From the NCBI GenBank assembly GCA_963585895.1, contig OY757934.1, positions 41,492,354 to 41,556,353 of the forward strand: DNA of 64,000 bases. The letters are read 5' to 3'. Made by a program: the position numbers and the translations under genes. Positions 21,652 to 32,639 of the stretch are shown piece by piece. Source of the DNA: Sepioteuthis lessoniana (lineage: Eukaryota; Mollusca; Cephalopoda; Myopsida; Loliginidae). Below the pieces are notes generated by a model. That model did not search any database, had not been told where the DNA came from, and was given only the letters and a program-made list of their open reading frames with translations. Position 1 is the first letter of the stretch; each line of letters opens with the position of its first letter.

Positions 21652-22059
21652 GGAAAGGGCACCACGGGTGGTGTAATGGTTAGCAAGCTAGACAATCAAG
21701 CCTTCACGAGTAAGTTCGTGTCTCATTGGGTGCCCCATTCATGTGACCTTGTTCTAGATCAAAGCAAAAAGCTTAGTAAATTACACCACTAGTTCGAGAG
21801 AAAAAAGGAAAGGGCACCTCGGGATGTGTAATGGTTAGCAAGCTAGACTAGCAAGCCTTCACGATTAAGTTTGTGTCTCATTGGGTGCCCCATTCATGTG
21901 ACCTTGTGCTAGATCTAAGCAAAAAGCTTTGTATATTACACCACTAGTTCGAGAGAAAAAAAGGAAAGGGCACCTCGGGTGGTATAATGGTTAGCCTCAT
22001 TGGAGGCCCCATTCACGTGGTCTTGTGTTACATCTTAGCAAAAAGCTAAGTAAATTACA
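21652..22059 (+). mobile_element. SINE-B tandem trimer
   Basis: Three head-to-tail SINE-B units start with GGAAAGGGCACC at 21652, 21807 and 21963 (periods 155 and 156). Each has GTGTAATGGTTAGCAAGCTA or a close variant (A-box), AAGTTCGTGTCTCATTGGGT or variant (B-box), GTGACCTTGTGCTAGATC and AAAAAGCTTAGTAAATTAC. The third unit lacks the B-box segment and ends in poly-A then GAAAA units. The unit linker is 'accactagttcgagagaaaa'. Confidence 0.9.
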
Positions 22060-22062
22060 AAA

Positions 22063-22098
<36 letters not shown>

Positions 22099-22486
22099 GA
22101 CTGGTGATAGACCAAAACCTCGGAGTTATTTTTTTTAACTCAGCTCACAAGGCATACAAAAACGGACACGAAGCAAGAATGTAACGTCTTCTCGATCTCA
22201 GTAAAAGTATTTGAAATTGCCGAATTATGCCTCACGTTACTAAAATATTGACTCACCCTAATAATTTCTTGTTATGTGATAACTAAAATATACCATGGAA
22301 AACATATTACTTTCACCTTTCTGTATCATTCATGGGTCTTAGCTGACATCTGGTTATGTGTGTATGAGTTGGGTTGAAACTTTACCAGGGTGACTACTTG
22401 GGTGTAGATTTTTCACCTCACCGGCCATCTTGACTTTCTATATCATTCATTAAGAGGTACTTATCTTCTTGAAGATTTTATCATAT
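22060..22486. other. Poly-A/GAAAA tail and unassigned DNA
   Basis: 22060-22100 is the simple tail of the SINE-B array. The rest has no recognised feature. Confidence 0.5.
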
Positions 22487-23115
22487 CTCACTCCCAGCGC
22501 ACTCAAAGATATGAAAAACGAACAAAATTCTTTGGGCACAACAAAATATTTCAAGACAACCCCAAAAATTCTATCGACAAATGGGTGAAGAGACGATAAA
22601 AGTAAAGGAAACCTACACGATTGAATAATTGAAATCATTTTGGAGTAATATGTGGAGCCATAAGAAACCAGAAAATAAAAAAAAGCAAGGAGGACTGAAA
22701 ATATAAAAGGCACTTATAAAGATAATGAACCAGAAATGTATGAAGATATAACATTAGAAGAGATAATAAATACACTTAAAGTTAGCGACCATAGTCGAGG
22801 GTGACCCGAAGGCTCCCTTTTCGATAGCTACTACACCAAGGTATAGGGGAGGGCGCTACTCCATTCCCAGGATTGCTCCACTTTACCCTTGAACCGTACC
22901 TTATAATGGTGAGTGTTAAGCAAGGTGGTATCAAGTTCCATTTTTAAAGTCTTTGGTATGACTCGACCTGGGATTGAACCCAGGTCTCCCGGGCCATTGG
23001 CGAACACTCTAAGCGCACACATAAATAGAAGTCACCTGGAATAGATAATAGATAAAGCAAAAAACTTTTTAAATAACTGTCTCACACCAAAACTGAACTT
23101 CTTTGTCTTGGTTAT
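22487..23115 (+). pseudogene. R4-B retrotransposon fragment split by a SINE-C
   Basis: 22487-22776 and 23018-23115 together match 25530-25860 of the R4-B copy: AAAGATATGAAAAACGAA, AAGACAACCCCAAAAATTCT, TATGTGGAGCCATAAGAAA, then ...ATAAATACACTTAAA and CGCACACATAAATAGAAGTC. This is the region just upstream of the RT (the KSPGI motif follows the junction). It is decayed and truncated on the right. Confidence 0.8.
22777..23017 (-). mobile_element. SINE-C inserted in R4-B fragment
   Basis: Reverse-strand SINE-C with GTTAGCGACCATAGTCGAGG at its 3' end, TTTGGTATGACTCGACCTGG and the B-box complement GGGATTGAACCCAGGTCTCC. The A-box end is cut at CGAACACTCTAA. The uninterrupted site is visible at about 25797-25815. 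Confidence 0.9.
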
Positions 23116-23194
23116 AGGGAAAGAATTTCAAAAAAATTCCTGTTTGGATAAGAAAACACTTTAAAGACGAGTCTCGACGAGGAATTGTAGCATG
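23116..23194. other. No feature seen
   Basis: Short unassigned stretch. Confidence 0.3.
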
Positions 23195-23775
23195 TTTGCT
23201 TAGTTTCTTTATTTCAATGGCATATCAACCTTCGAGGGTTATTCAATGCCGGAAACATCATTATAGAAGAAAAGTAGTTGTGCCATTTATCACACCATTG
23301 GCGGGATAACAGGGTTGCATGTTGATAAAAGTATTGATTAAGTAGATTATATGAGTGAGTCGAATCATTCTCCCACTTTGTCGAGGGGTCTTAGAATATG
23401 CTTAATGTATCCCCTGCTGAGAAATAAAACCCCACCCTACAAAAACCAGTATCCTCTGCATGTCACTAAACTGCTTCTGATGGTCAGGTTCCAATTCTGG
23501 AAATTTAGGGTGTGTAGTAGAGTAAGTTTTCAATACCATTACTCCCAGACTCACTCTGACCGGGTGTGGTAGTTTCTGTTCGAGTCCCATCTATGGGTCA
23601 AATAGATTTGTTTGAAAATTATTCGAATTTGACAGGACTATGGATACCCCCCCCAATAAAAAAAAAACTCTTAAGAAACAATTACTGTAGTTATGAACGT
23701 ACAATGAATGCAATTCCCTAACCATTTGGCATAAAATAATCCTATTAGTGTTGACATGTCGTTAATATTAATGAT
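23195..23775. repeat. M-family pieces: minus-strand tail then plus-strand body
   Basis: 23195-23300 is a reverse tail (TTTCAATGGCATATCAACCT, ggttattcaatgccgg). 23385-23775 is a plus-strand variant with CACTAAACTGCTTCTGATGG, TCCCATCTATGGGTCAAATA and the ending TTAAGAAACAATTACTGTAG...GACATGTCGTTAA. Confidence 0.6.
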
Positions 23776-23944
23776 GATAATGTGGTCAAATCATTTTATG
23801 AAGATGAAAATTAAATTCTCCTTTAATATTTATCAAATTCCTTATGATTTCTATCAATCGTACTAATACTCCTTGTTTATGTGCTTTTCTATCATTGTTA
23901 CTCCTTCAGTAATGAACGTATTTGCTTTATATTTTGTGTGGTTC
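23776..23944. other. No feature seen
   Basis: AT-rich. Confidence 0.3.
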
Positions 23945-24348
23945 TATCGATGGGGCTCAGAATACGCGGATTATATTATCTTCAGAAGAGGAAAACCTCA
24001 TATAGAGGTATTCCGGGGATGAGAGTAAACTGTATCTGGAGGTGAGGCTCCTGTTCGGGAGCTTCGTTGAGTGTTGAATAGCCCTTTATTTCTATTATTT
24101 CCAGGACGACCCTTAACTTTAAGTAGCATCTGTCAGCGTCCCATTTATAGGTGACACAGATCTGTTCGCGAATTATTTTTATTGAATAGGAATGTTTGAA
24201 ACCAAATAACTGTGTACAAACAAATGATTACTGTTAAACAGAAACAGTTAACTGAAACTATATCATTGTTTGAATTATAAGTATCAGAGAGGAATACTTG
24301 ATAGATAATTGTGTGCAAACAAAAGATTATCGACAAATAAAAAGAGAA
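23945..24348 (+). repeat. M-family variant, diverged
   Basis: GATGGGGCTCAGAATACGCG, GGAGGTGAGGCTCCTGTTCG, CATTTATAGGTGACACAGAT and GTGTACAAACAAATGATTAC follow M-variant order (compare 13158-13430). The tail abuts the SINE-A target duplication. Confidence 0.55.
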
Positions 24349-24363
24349 ATTAAAAATACAATG

Positions 24364-24653
24364 CATATTTACCAATATCCGCTCGGGCAGGATATGACAC
24401 AAGGTCAATTTTTAAGCAGAGTTTAACAGATTTCAATTCAGAGTTTTCCTTCTACTAGACTAGTTGCCGCACCAATGCTGAAGAAATCAGTCTGCCCTAC
24501 TATTTACCCATAGCTGGAAGGAGAATAATTGGATTCATACCTTTCCCAAGGGTATTACTGCTATGTGAAATGCAATCAGTCTCGTGGGGGATTTGAACTC
24601 GTATCGCCGAGTCCACTTCCTTTGACGATAACCATTATACTACGGGCAACTCC
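24364..24653 (-). mobile_element. SINE-A with 15-bp target duplication
   Basis: Full-length reverse SINE-A from CCGCTCGGGCAGGATATGAC to TACTACGGGCAACTCC. The flanking repeat ATTAAAAATACAATG (24349-24363) / ATTAAAAATTCAATG (24654-24668) has one mismatch. Confidence 0.92.
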
Positions 24654-24668
24654 ATTAAAAATTCAATG

Positions 24669-24862
24669 GAACATTGAAAATATAGGTATGATTACAATCA
24701 AATATTTACAAAGGAATCAAATTTCGGTATTAAAAGACTCATGAGGAATTTACTTGCCGTTAAAGTATAAACCAAACGAAATAGTCAAAATTAGAAATCA
24801 TCAAGCCTAGGCATATGATAACTGTCTAACATTCGTGTTCCTGAACGATTGTGATGATGATG
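24669..24862. other. No feature seen
   Basis: AT-rich unassigned. Confidence 0.3.
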
Positions 24863-25060
24863 GATGATGTACATATATGACATAGACCTATTAGCTAAAA
24901 ATGAAACGAACTGGAAATCCGGACATAAACAATAAGAATATACAGCCAGGATATAAGAATGGAATTTGGCATTGAAAAATGTGACATGATCATAATGAAA
25001 AGTAGTCAAATAGAAACAGTTGAAAAGAAATAACTATAAAATGAATACAACAAATTAGAG
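24863..25060 (+). pseudogene. R4-type RT fragment around the catalytic box
   Basis: Plus-strand frames give YDIDLLAKNETNWKS, then after a frameshift IRIYSQDIRMEFGIEKCDMI and IMKS. These align with the RT palm motifs C and D of R4-A copy E (YMDG-IKLFAKNEKELE, RIYSQDIGMEFGIEKCAM). One aspartate of the YxDD box is displaced. Confidence 0.65.
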
Positions 25061-26416
25061 AATAACCAATTTCAAATGAAAAAAAAATCCAAACCTTTCA
25101 GAAAATAAGATTAAAATCGACGAAATGAAATTAAATGAGTTGACAACTCGCTAAGGTAACTGATATCTCTATGAAAGACAGAGCACCTCCAAAAAATGAC
25201 AAACTGGCCCCCACTAAAAAAACAAACAAAAAAAAAAAAACAGAAGATCTTTCACAAGACCTTTAAACAAATCCTAATGAAAATCATATATGCGACTGTT
25301 ACAGTAATAAGCCTATTAACCATAACACATAAACAAAATAGCTTTACGCAACCCAAATGGAAATAAAGGTTGCAAAAATAAGTAGAGAAATACAGTGGAG
25401 CGATATACTTGATGGAATGAGTAAGGGTGTCAAAGTGAAAACTAGGAGAGCAAGAAAAATTGAAATGAAATATGGGATCATATTAATTGATAAAATTCCG
25501 ATAATAGAAGAAAAATTGAAACAAAAAAAGCCCAGCGTATCCGAAGATATGAAAAACGAAGGAAACTTCTAAACAAATATATCAAGACAATCCCAAAGAT
25601 TCTATCGAGACAAAAGAAAAGAGACAACAAAGGTAAAGGAAAGCACCATGATTAAAGAATTGAAACCATTTTGGAATAATATATGGAGCCATAAGAAAAA
25701 TATAAAAAAAGGAAGAGGGATTGAAAATATTAAAGAAATAGAAATAATGAACCACAAATGCACGAAGATATTACATTAAAAGAGATTATAAATAAACTTA
25801 AACGCACACATAAATGGAAGTCACCAGGAATAAATAAAATAAAAACTTTTTGGCTCTACAACCAATTCACTGCACATTAACTAATGATGAAGCTTATTTC
25901 AGAAACGTTAAAGAACCTGAAAAAAATGATTGATTTGCTCACAGAAGGAGTAAAATACTTACTTGCCTGAACAAAAGCAACAATAAGTACAAAAAACTAT
26001 CGACCAATCACATGCCTTCCTACAACATATAAAATGATAATATCGATTCACAAGAAGAGAATAGTCAAATTTATAAAATGAAAATATATTTTCATTTTAG
26101 AACAAACGGGAGGCAAAAAAGAATCTTATGGCGGCAAAGATTAGCTCCTCATAAGATAATGATGGAGAATTACCGTTTCAAACAGAAAAAAATTAAATAT
26201 GGCTTGAAGTGACTTCAAGAAAGATTTTGATAGCTTACGCCACGAATGGAATTCATAAGTTCTAAATATTCTAAAGATATCAGTAATTATAAAATTCTTA
26301 AAATATATATAGGTAGTATACTAGCTTCAGATTACTCCATGAAAAAAATCATGCTCAAAACTAATAATCTGATCATTAATAATCCTTCCCTTTCTCCACT
26401 TCTATATTATATTGCT

Positions 26417-26638
26417 CAGTAATTCCCAACGTGGGGTGCATTGTAATATTTTGGTGGGGCATACAATATTTTGGTGGGGCTTGTTTCTAAACAAGCCCCG
26501 AATTAATGTCTTTTTAAGCTTCCTTCAAGTGAAATGCAGTAAAATTTTGAATATGTAAGAATTAGATATTACAGGGGAGCATCAGAATTTTAGAAATACC
26601 AAAGTGGGGGATAGCCCAAAATCAGTTGGGAACCACTG
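26417..26638. mobile_element. hAT-type MITE with 8-bp target duplication
   Basis: The ends are CAGTAATTCCCAACGTGGGG and, inverted, CAGTGGTTCCCAACTGATTT, the classic hAT/Charlie-like terminus. The flanking octamers ATATTGCT (26409-26416) and ATATAGCT (26639-26646) differ by one base. The 222-bp interior is non-coding and has an internal duplication (caatattttggtggggc). It interrupts the R4-B RT just after motif B; removing it rejoins YYIA with LRPLF. Confidence 0.9.
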
Positions 26639-27213
26639 ATATAGCTCTAAGACCTCTCTTTAGAATTTAGAAAATACATACCTTGGATATAAAACTACGA
26701 AAAAAAAAAAAAAAGAATAAAATAAAAATTAACCACTTATTCTAAACAGACGATCTAAAGTTATAAGCAAAAAAATTATGACGATTTAAAACGTCTGCTA
26801 TGCAACGTGAAAAGGTTTAGTGACGACAAAGGGATGCTGGGAAATATAGGAAAGTCACATATACGAAGGGTTTATTAGTGAAATCTAAAAACATCACTTT
26901 AAATATGAATACAGAAATTACAGAGTTAGAACATAAAATCTCTAAATACTTAGGAATAAATAAAACGAATAGTATTAATTATAATATAAATAGAGAAAAA
27001 GTAAGAAAAAATTCTATCGGAATGAATAAAAAAATAAAGTTATAGCAATTAACAAACTGGCAATATTAGTAGTGACATAAAGTTTTTATATAATAAACTG
27101 GATGTTTGCTAAAATGAAATTAAAAAAGTTAGATACTAAAGTTAAGAAAAGAATAACCTGCGACAAGGGAGAAAATAGTGGAAGAGACTTAATCGAACTA
27201 GAAAAAAAAAAGC

Positions 27214-27603
27214 AACCACTTGGAGAAGAAGCTAGACGGCAATTACACAAGAATGCTGCGTGCAATCTTGAACAAGTCCTGGCGGCAACACCCCACAAGA
27301 CACCAACTGTACGGCCACCTGCCTCCTGTCACGAAAACTATTCAAGTTAGACGAACCAGACATGCAGGACACTGCTGGAGAAGCAGGGACGAACTCATAA
27401 GAGATGTACTCTTATGGACCCCCACACATGGCCGTGCAAAAGCAGGACGACCAGCACGAACATACATTCAGCAGCTATGTGAGGATACGGGATGTAGTCC
27501 TGAAGACTTGCCTAGGGCGATGAACGATAGGGAGGAGTGGCGAGAGAGGGTCAGGGATATCCGGGCTACCAGCGCGACATGATGATGATGAGGATGATGA
27601 TGT
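27214..27603 (+). pseudogene. RTE 3' fragment inserted in R4-B
   Basis: The open frame from 27220 to 27582 encodes the last 115 or so residues of the RTE protein: KLDGNYTRMLRAILNKSW, HLPPVTKTIQVRRTRHAGHC, GRPARTYIQQLCEDTGCSPE and NDREEWRERVRDIR. It is uninterrupted but lacks the RT core. The (ATG)n tail follows. The intact frame suggests a younger insertion than its host element. Confidence 0.9.
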
Positions 27604-28589
27604 AAATAAAGAAATACTTAGACACTAGCATAGAGGGAATGCTACAGTAAGTAAATACACACGAGAAGCAAAAGAAAAATATTGAATTGATAAAAAACAA
27701 TAAATTTGCTTACTAAATTGACCTCATACCGAAAGAAATGGACATAAAAAATAAAACAGCAGAGACAGCAAAAAACATTAAGAAATAAGCACAAGGACTA
27801 ATTGAATTAAATTACCCAGGGAACAAAGCTCCCCTACGTGGATGATACGCAAAAAAATAGAAATGCCGATATAGATATAATAAAAACTCACAAGTGACTT
27901 TAAAGGGCTGGACTGAAGGCAGAAACAAAGGGTTAATAATAGCAGTACAAGTAAGAACCTACTACTGTGAAACGATCTCGCAACATGATTTAAAAAAAGC
28001 GAATCAAATCCAACATGTTGATTGTGCGAATAAGTAACTGAAACAAATGACCATTAAGTGTCTGGTTGACCAATCCTAACATTGGTAGATTATAAAGAAA
28101 AATCATGATAAAATAGGACATTATATTCATTGGAACATAAGTAAATACTATGGAATATTGGATAGTGAAAAATGGTATAAACACCAACCAGAATCAATAA
28201 AAAAAAAAAGGCAAAAGAGATACTATCCTCAATGACTTTGTTATCCAAACTGATAGAAAAATAAAGAGTAATCAAGCAGATATAGTTGTTAAAATACTAT
28301 AAAGAAAAATATTCCTGCTCATTGATATGTCAATGAAAAGGGATAATAAAATACAAAGATTTCGAAATAGAAATTGAAATAATGTGGCACCTTAAAACTA
28401 CCAAAGTGTCAGTAATAGTACAAGCACTTGGTACGATCAAGAAAGGGACAGATAAACACATTAAAAAGATACTTGGCAGTCCCAGCCTATATGAAATATA
28501 AAAAAAAAATGCACTTTTCGGAACTGCTGATTTTCTTCAAAGAGTACAATCAATACAACTGAAAAATATCCAAGAGAGACAGAAAAAAC

Positions 28590-28591
<2 letters not shown>

Positions 28592-28636
<45 letters not shown>
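28592..28636. repeat. (TA)n microsatellite at R4-B 3' side
   Basis: 45 bases of TA directly after the last R4-B similarity. Confidence 0.95.
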
Positions 28637-28638
<2 letters not shown>

Positions 28639-28970
28639 CACTACCTACCCTCAACCAACATCTTGGGTAAAGACTCAGTGAAAGACCGTAAGAAAGTGAA
28701 AATAAAACTGAAAATTAGAAATAATAATGATTATAATAATAATCATTGTCCGACCCCAAAGGAGTGAAGAAACTGTCGAAAGACACGTTAGCACGCAATG
28801 CTATGGACGTATAAAGAACAGAGCAAGGTCAACTCTTATAGAATAGTTCATTCAGATAATGAAAGGTTAATTTGTAAAAGAACCGCATTGAAAAAAGAAA
28901 CTCTTAAATCAATTGCTCCATAATTATACATATATACTAGACGACCCATGAACTCGTAGGGTTGTCGTCT
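28637..28970. other. No gene seen
   Basis: Unassigned. A short AATAATGATTATAATAATAA patch lies at 28721-28745. Confidence 0.4.
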
Positions 28971-28977
28971 TAATAGT

Positions 28978-29452
28978 GCTTGGTTTGCTTTGATGGCATA
29001 TCAACCAATGTGGGTTATTTAAAGACAAATTCATTTTTATACATATAATCATTTTTATTTCAAATAATTCACTTTAGAATAAGTACACAGTTTAAATGTC
29101 AAAACAGTTCAATTGCAAAAAATTCAGTTTAACATACTTACAGTTTTTTGTTTACTCTCAGTTAAACGCCAAAAACAGTTCTATTTCAAACTATTCAGTT
29201 TAACATAACTACACTGTTGAGTTCAATTTGACCCATACATAGGACCCTATCTGGTGCTACCACTCTGGGCCAGAGTGGACCTGGGAGCGATGGCAATAAA
29301 AGGGTACTCCGCATTCCCCAAAGCTACAGCATTACTGGAGCAACACCATCAAATTGTTTAGTATCATATCCAGGACATTCATTGAGAGGGAGTCTTAACC
29401 CACTGCAGAGATGCAGTCGATGTATTCTACAGTCCCACCCGACTGGGCCATG
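28978..29452 (-). mobile_element. M element, reverse orientation
   Basis: Tail TTTGCTTTGATGGCATATCA, CAGTTTAACATA subrepeats, the middle CTCTGGGCCAGAGTGGACCT, and the head complement ending GACTGGGCC. TAATAGT at 28971-28977 and 29453-29459 is a probable short target duplication. Confidence 0.85.
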
Positions 29453-29486
29453 TAATAGTCTTTGATGATTATATTGATGCTTTTAT
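29453..29486. other. Spacer between M copies
   Basis: Short AT-rich spacer including the duplicated TAATAGT. Confidence 0.4.
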
Positions 29487-30072
29487 TTTGGATTGATTGG
29501 TTGCTTGGGTTTTATGGCATATCAACCCTTGTGGGTTATTTAACGCTAAATCCATTTTTATGTAAATAATCAGTTCTAGCTCAAACAACTCTGTTAAGCA
29601 TGAGTACACAGTTTAATTGTCAAAAACATTTCTATTTCAAACTATTCAGTTTACTCCAACAGTTATATATAACAATTCAGTTTAGTGTAAGTACAGTTTC
29701 AATGTCAAAAACAGTTCAATTTCAAACAATTCAGTTTAGCATAAGCACGCAGCTGAAATGTAAGTACAGTTTGTCTAAAAAATTTCTCTTTCAAGCTATT
29801 CAGTTTAGTCAAGTAGTTCTAATTCAGCTAAGTATAAGTACAGATTTTGTTTACAATCAGTTAAATGTCAAAACAGTTCTATGTTAAAAAAATCATTAAA
29901 CACAGTTTCAATGTCAAAAAACAGTTCTATTTCAAATAATTCAGTTTAGCATAAGGACGTAGTTTAGCATAAGTATGCCGTTAGTTCTACTTAACCCATA
30001 GATAGGGCCCAATCAGATGCTACCACGCTGGCAAGACAGCACCTGGGAGCGATGGCAATGAAGGGGTACTGT
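29487..30072 (-). mobile_element. M element, head-truncated
   Basis: GATTGATTGGTTGCTTGG and TTTTATGGCATATCAACCCT start the reverse tail. Many CAGTTTAG/CAGTTCTATTTCAAAC subrepeats follow, then CCCATAGATAGGGCCCAATC and CACCTGGGAGCGATGGCAAT. The similarity stops at 30072, before the head. Confidence 0.85.
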
Positions 30073-31163
30073 GGTCCTATGCTAGTCACGGAGCCCAATG
30101 TGGTATGACTACTAGTCACAGTACTTGTGGCTATTGTGTTCGGGACTACCACATTAGCTTCCGGCTGTTTGCTTTGTCCAATCCTTCCGTGCCCACGTTG
30201 TGTTCGAAAGATCCACGGAGGGGGGTTGACACAAATCAGCCGGATCTTCTTCTGACGATCAGGTAATATGCGTGGCTAGATGGTCTAGCAACTCAAAGAA
30301 TAAAGAAAACCCGTTGTTTAACAACAACAAAAACATCGTTTTTTTTAAAACATGTTTGTGAGACAATAAGTAAACAAGCGAGGTTTGCTTTCCTGGCAAA
30401 CAGAAGAAAGAATATCGAGAGAGGAAGAGTGACGATGAGGTGCGGTTAGAGTAACACTAACGTCTATAAAGTTGGGGACTTTGAAATTTTGTAACGTCTG
30501 AAGATTGTTCGGAGTACTTCGGGTCTGGAATGGAAGAGATGCTTCTTTGGCAGTCTTGAGTTTCTTCTTGGTCCCTTTTTCTTATCCTCTCTGAGGATTC
30601 GTTTAATTATTCCGTTTTTTATAGATCAATATCTGGACTAAAATGGTTTCTGATTGGTTGTCCAATAAGAAACAAATAGTAGTAATATTCCCATTGGTCA
30701 ATCAACTAGTTCAGGATTATATCTTACGGGTATAGGGAAAACCCTTTTTAGATGCTTTGACCAATGGGAACAGGTTTAGAGCAATGGGGTTGAACAAAAA
30801 AAAAATCTCAGCCTCACCTGACTGGACGAGGCATGCCTAACTGACCTTTATTTAGGGTGGAGCAAAATTAAATCTCCCTTTTGACATTGACCTTCAAGAT
30901 AGACCTTCCAGTAAAATATGTTTTACGAAATGAACCGTTTCATCATTGTGATTGATGAAGTTTGTTGACAACCGAAAAACTAAATAAATTTGCTAACCTT
31001 CAAAATAAAAAAGAACAATTGTCTCGTACTTAACTGACCTTTAAAATCAAAAACGATTGTCTCGCACTAAACTGACCTATAGGAACGATCAACCAGCTTT
31101 TTAGGTCATATAAGCCTTGAACAAAAAAGATACTTATTTCAAGAATCTTTTTTTTTTTTTGTT
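30073..31163. other. Unassigned, with CCAAT-type motif cluster
   Basis: No repeat family or coding frame recognised. 30650-30770 holds four CCAAT/ATTGG motifs, two of them in the perfect inverted pair CCCATTGGTCAA (30690-30701) and TTGACCAATGGG (30757-30768). 30920-31090 has a duplicated phrase (attgtctcgtacttaactga / attgtctcgcactaaactga). Confidence 0.4.
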
Positions 31164-32639
31164 TTGGATATCAGAAGAATCAAAAATAGGAAAGCGGCGG
31201 GGCTAGACGAGATCCCCCCAGAAGTGTGGAATACGAGACAATTCGACGATATACTGCTCCGGCAATGCAACGCAGTCTATAGTCAAAATAGGATAGAACG
31301 ATGGACGAAGGGATGCATCCTTCCATTCCCTAAAAAAGGCGATCTCGGACTAGCCAAGAACTACCGAGGGATAACACTTACATCCATAGCAGCCAAAATC
31401 TACAATGCCCTACTACGAAACCGCATAGAACCCAAAATAGACAACATCCTTAGGAAAAACCAAAATGGCTTCCGGAGAAATAGATCCACGACCTCACAAA
31501 TACTGACCATCCGTAGAATCCTGGAAGGCGTTCGGGCAAAAAACTTACAGGCGACATTACTATTTGTCGACTTTACCAAGGCATTCGATTCCATACACAG
31601 AGGGAAGATGGAGCAAATCCTACTAGCATACGGCCTACCAAAAGAAACCGTAGCAGCGATAATGATTCTCTACAGAAACACCAAAGTGAAAGTACGTTCA
31701 CCAGATGGAGACACGGAATACTTCGACATAGTTGCAGGAGTACTACAAGGAGACACACTAGCCCCGTACCTCTTTATCATCTGTCTAGACTATGTGCTTA
31801 GGACTTCGATCGACAAAATCAGAGAAAATGGCTTCCAGCTGACTAAGAGAAGAAGCAAAAGGTACCCCGCAAAAACAATCACGGACGCCGACTACGCTGA
31901 TGACTTGGCGTTACTAGCGAATACGCCTAATCAAGCAGAGACACTACTGCATAGTCTGGAACGAGCCGCAGCTGGCATTGGCCTCCATGTCAATGCAAAC
32001 AAAACCGAATATATGTGTTACAACCAAACGGGCAACATTGCCACACTAGACGGAGCCCCTCTGAAACTAGTCGACAAATTCACCTACCTAGGAAGCAGCG
32101 TCTCATCAACCGAGAAAGACATCGACACACGACTGACGAAGGCATGGACAGCTATCGATAGGCTCTCGATCATATGGAAGTCGGACCTAACTGATAAAAT
32201 GAAACGCAGTTTCTTCCAGGCAGCGGTTGTGTCGATACTGCTATATGGATGCACCACATGGACGCTTACGAAGCAGCTGGAAAGGAGGCTGGACGGAAAT
32301 TATACAAGAATGTTGAGAGCAGTATTAAACAAGTCCTGGCGACAACACCCCACGAGACTCCAACTATACGGACACTTGCCCCCCATCACAAAAACTATAC
32401 AAGTTCGACGAACCAGACACGCAGGACACTGCTGGAGAAGCAAGGACGAGCTCATAAGCGATGTACTCCTGTGGACCCCCGCACATGGATGTGCAAGAGT
32501 GGGACGACCAGCACGAACCTACATACAGCAGCTGTGTGAGGACACGGGATGTAACCCTGAAGACCTGCCGGAGGCGATGAATGATAGGGAGAAATGGCGA
32601 GAGACGGTCAGGGATATCCACGCAGGCGGCGCGACATGA
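31164..32639 (+). CDS. RTE-type reverse transcriptase, 5'-truncated but open
   Basis: A 491-codon uninterrupted frame. Domains: GLDEIPPEVW (13-22), the finger region LPFPKKGD...NYRGITLTS (53-74), NGFRRNRSTTSQI (101-113), motif A FVDFTKAFDS (134-143, catalytic Asp136), motif B GVLQGDTLAPYLF (192-204), motif C YADD (244-247), thumb FTYLGSSVSS (306-315). A conserved C-terminal tail carries RRTRHAGHCWRS (415-426) and GRPARTYIQQLCEDTGC (447-463), perhaps metal binding. All RT catalytic residues are present. There is no ATG at the opening: the frame begins at the truncation junction and the first Met is residue 149. The apurinic-type endonuclease expected upstream in RTE elements is absent. An (ATG)n tail follows the stop. 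It is a recent 5'-truncated insertion, not a complete gene. Whether the clade is RTE or a close relative is inferred from the tail and RT style. Confidence 0.9.
   Translation: MDIRRIKNRKAAGLDEIPPEVWNTRQFDDILLRQCNAVYSQNRIERWTKGCILPFPKKGDLGLAKNYRGITLTSIAAKIYNALLRNRIEPKIDNILRKNQNGFRRNRSTTSQILTIRRILEGVRAKNLQATLLFVDFTKAFDSIHRGKMEQILLAYGLPKETVAAIMILYRNTKVKVRSPDGDTEYFDIVAGVLQGDTLAPYLFIICLDYVLRTSIDKIRENGFQLTKRRSKRYPAKTITDADYADDLALLANTPNQAETLLHSLERAAAGIGLHVNANKTEYMCYNQTGNIATLDGAPLKLVDKFTYLGSSVSSTEKDIDTRLTKAWTAIDRLSIIWKSDLTDKMKRSFFQAAVVSILLYGCTTWTLTKQLERRLDGNYTRMLRAVLNKSWRQHPTRLQLYGHLPPITKTIQVRRTRHAGHCWRSKDELISDVLLWTPAHGCARVGRPARTYIQQLCEDTGCNPEDLPEAMNDREKWRETVRDIHAGGAT

Larger units (their letters stand above)
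25080..28590 (+). pseudogene. R4-B non-LTR retrotransposon, near full coding length, decayed
   Basis: One protein can be followed in order through shifting frames. KWKSPGINKI (25814) is followed by KNYRPITCLPTT (25994), QTGGKKESYGGKD (about 26100) and RT motif A DFKKDFDSLRHEW (26211). A worn motif B (SLSPLLYYIA) ends at 26416, TDDLKL is motif C (catalytic Asp codons 26749-26754), and KYLGIN follows near 26940. C-terminal pieces are HYIHWNISKYYGILDSEKWY (28120) and an SNQADIVV remnant of the RPD endonuclease motif (28267). It ends with KKGTDKHIKKILGSPSLYEI-like sequence by 28500. Stops are frequent, so it is not functional. It carries an hAT MITE (26417-26638) and an RTE 3' fragment (27214-27603). 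In R2/R4-type elements the RT and a C-terminal restriction-like endonuclease act together in target-primed insertion. Confidence 0.8.
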
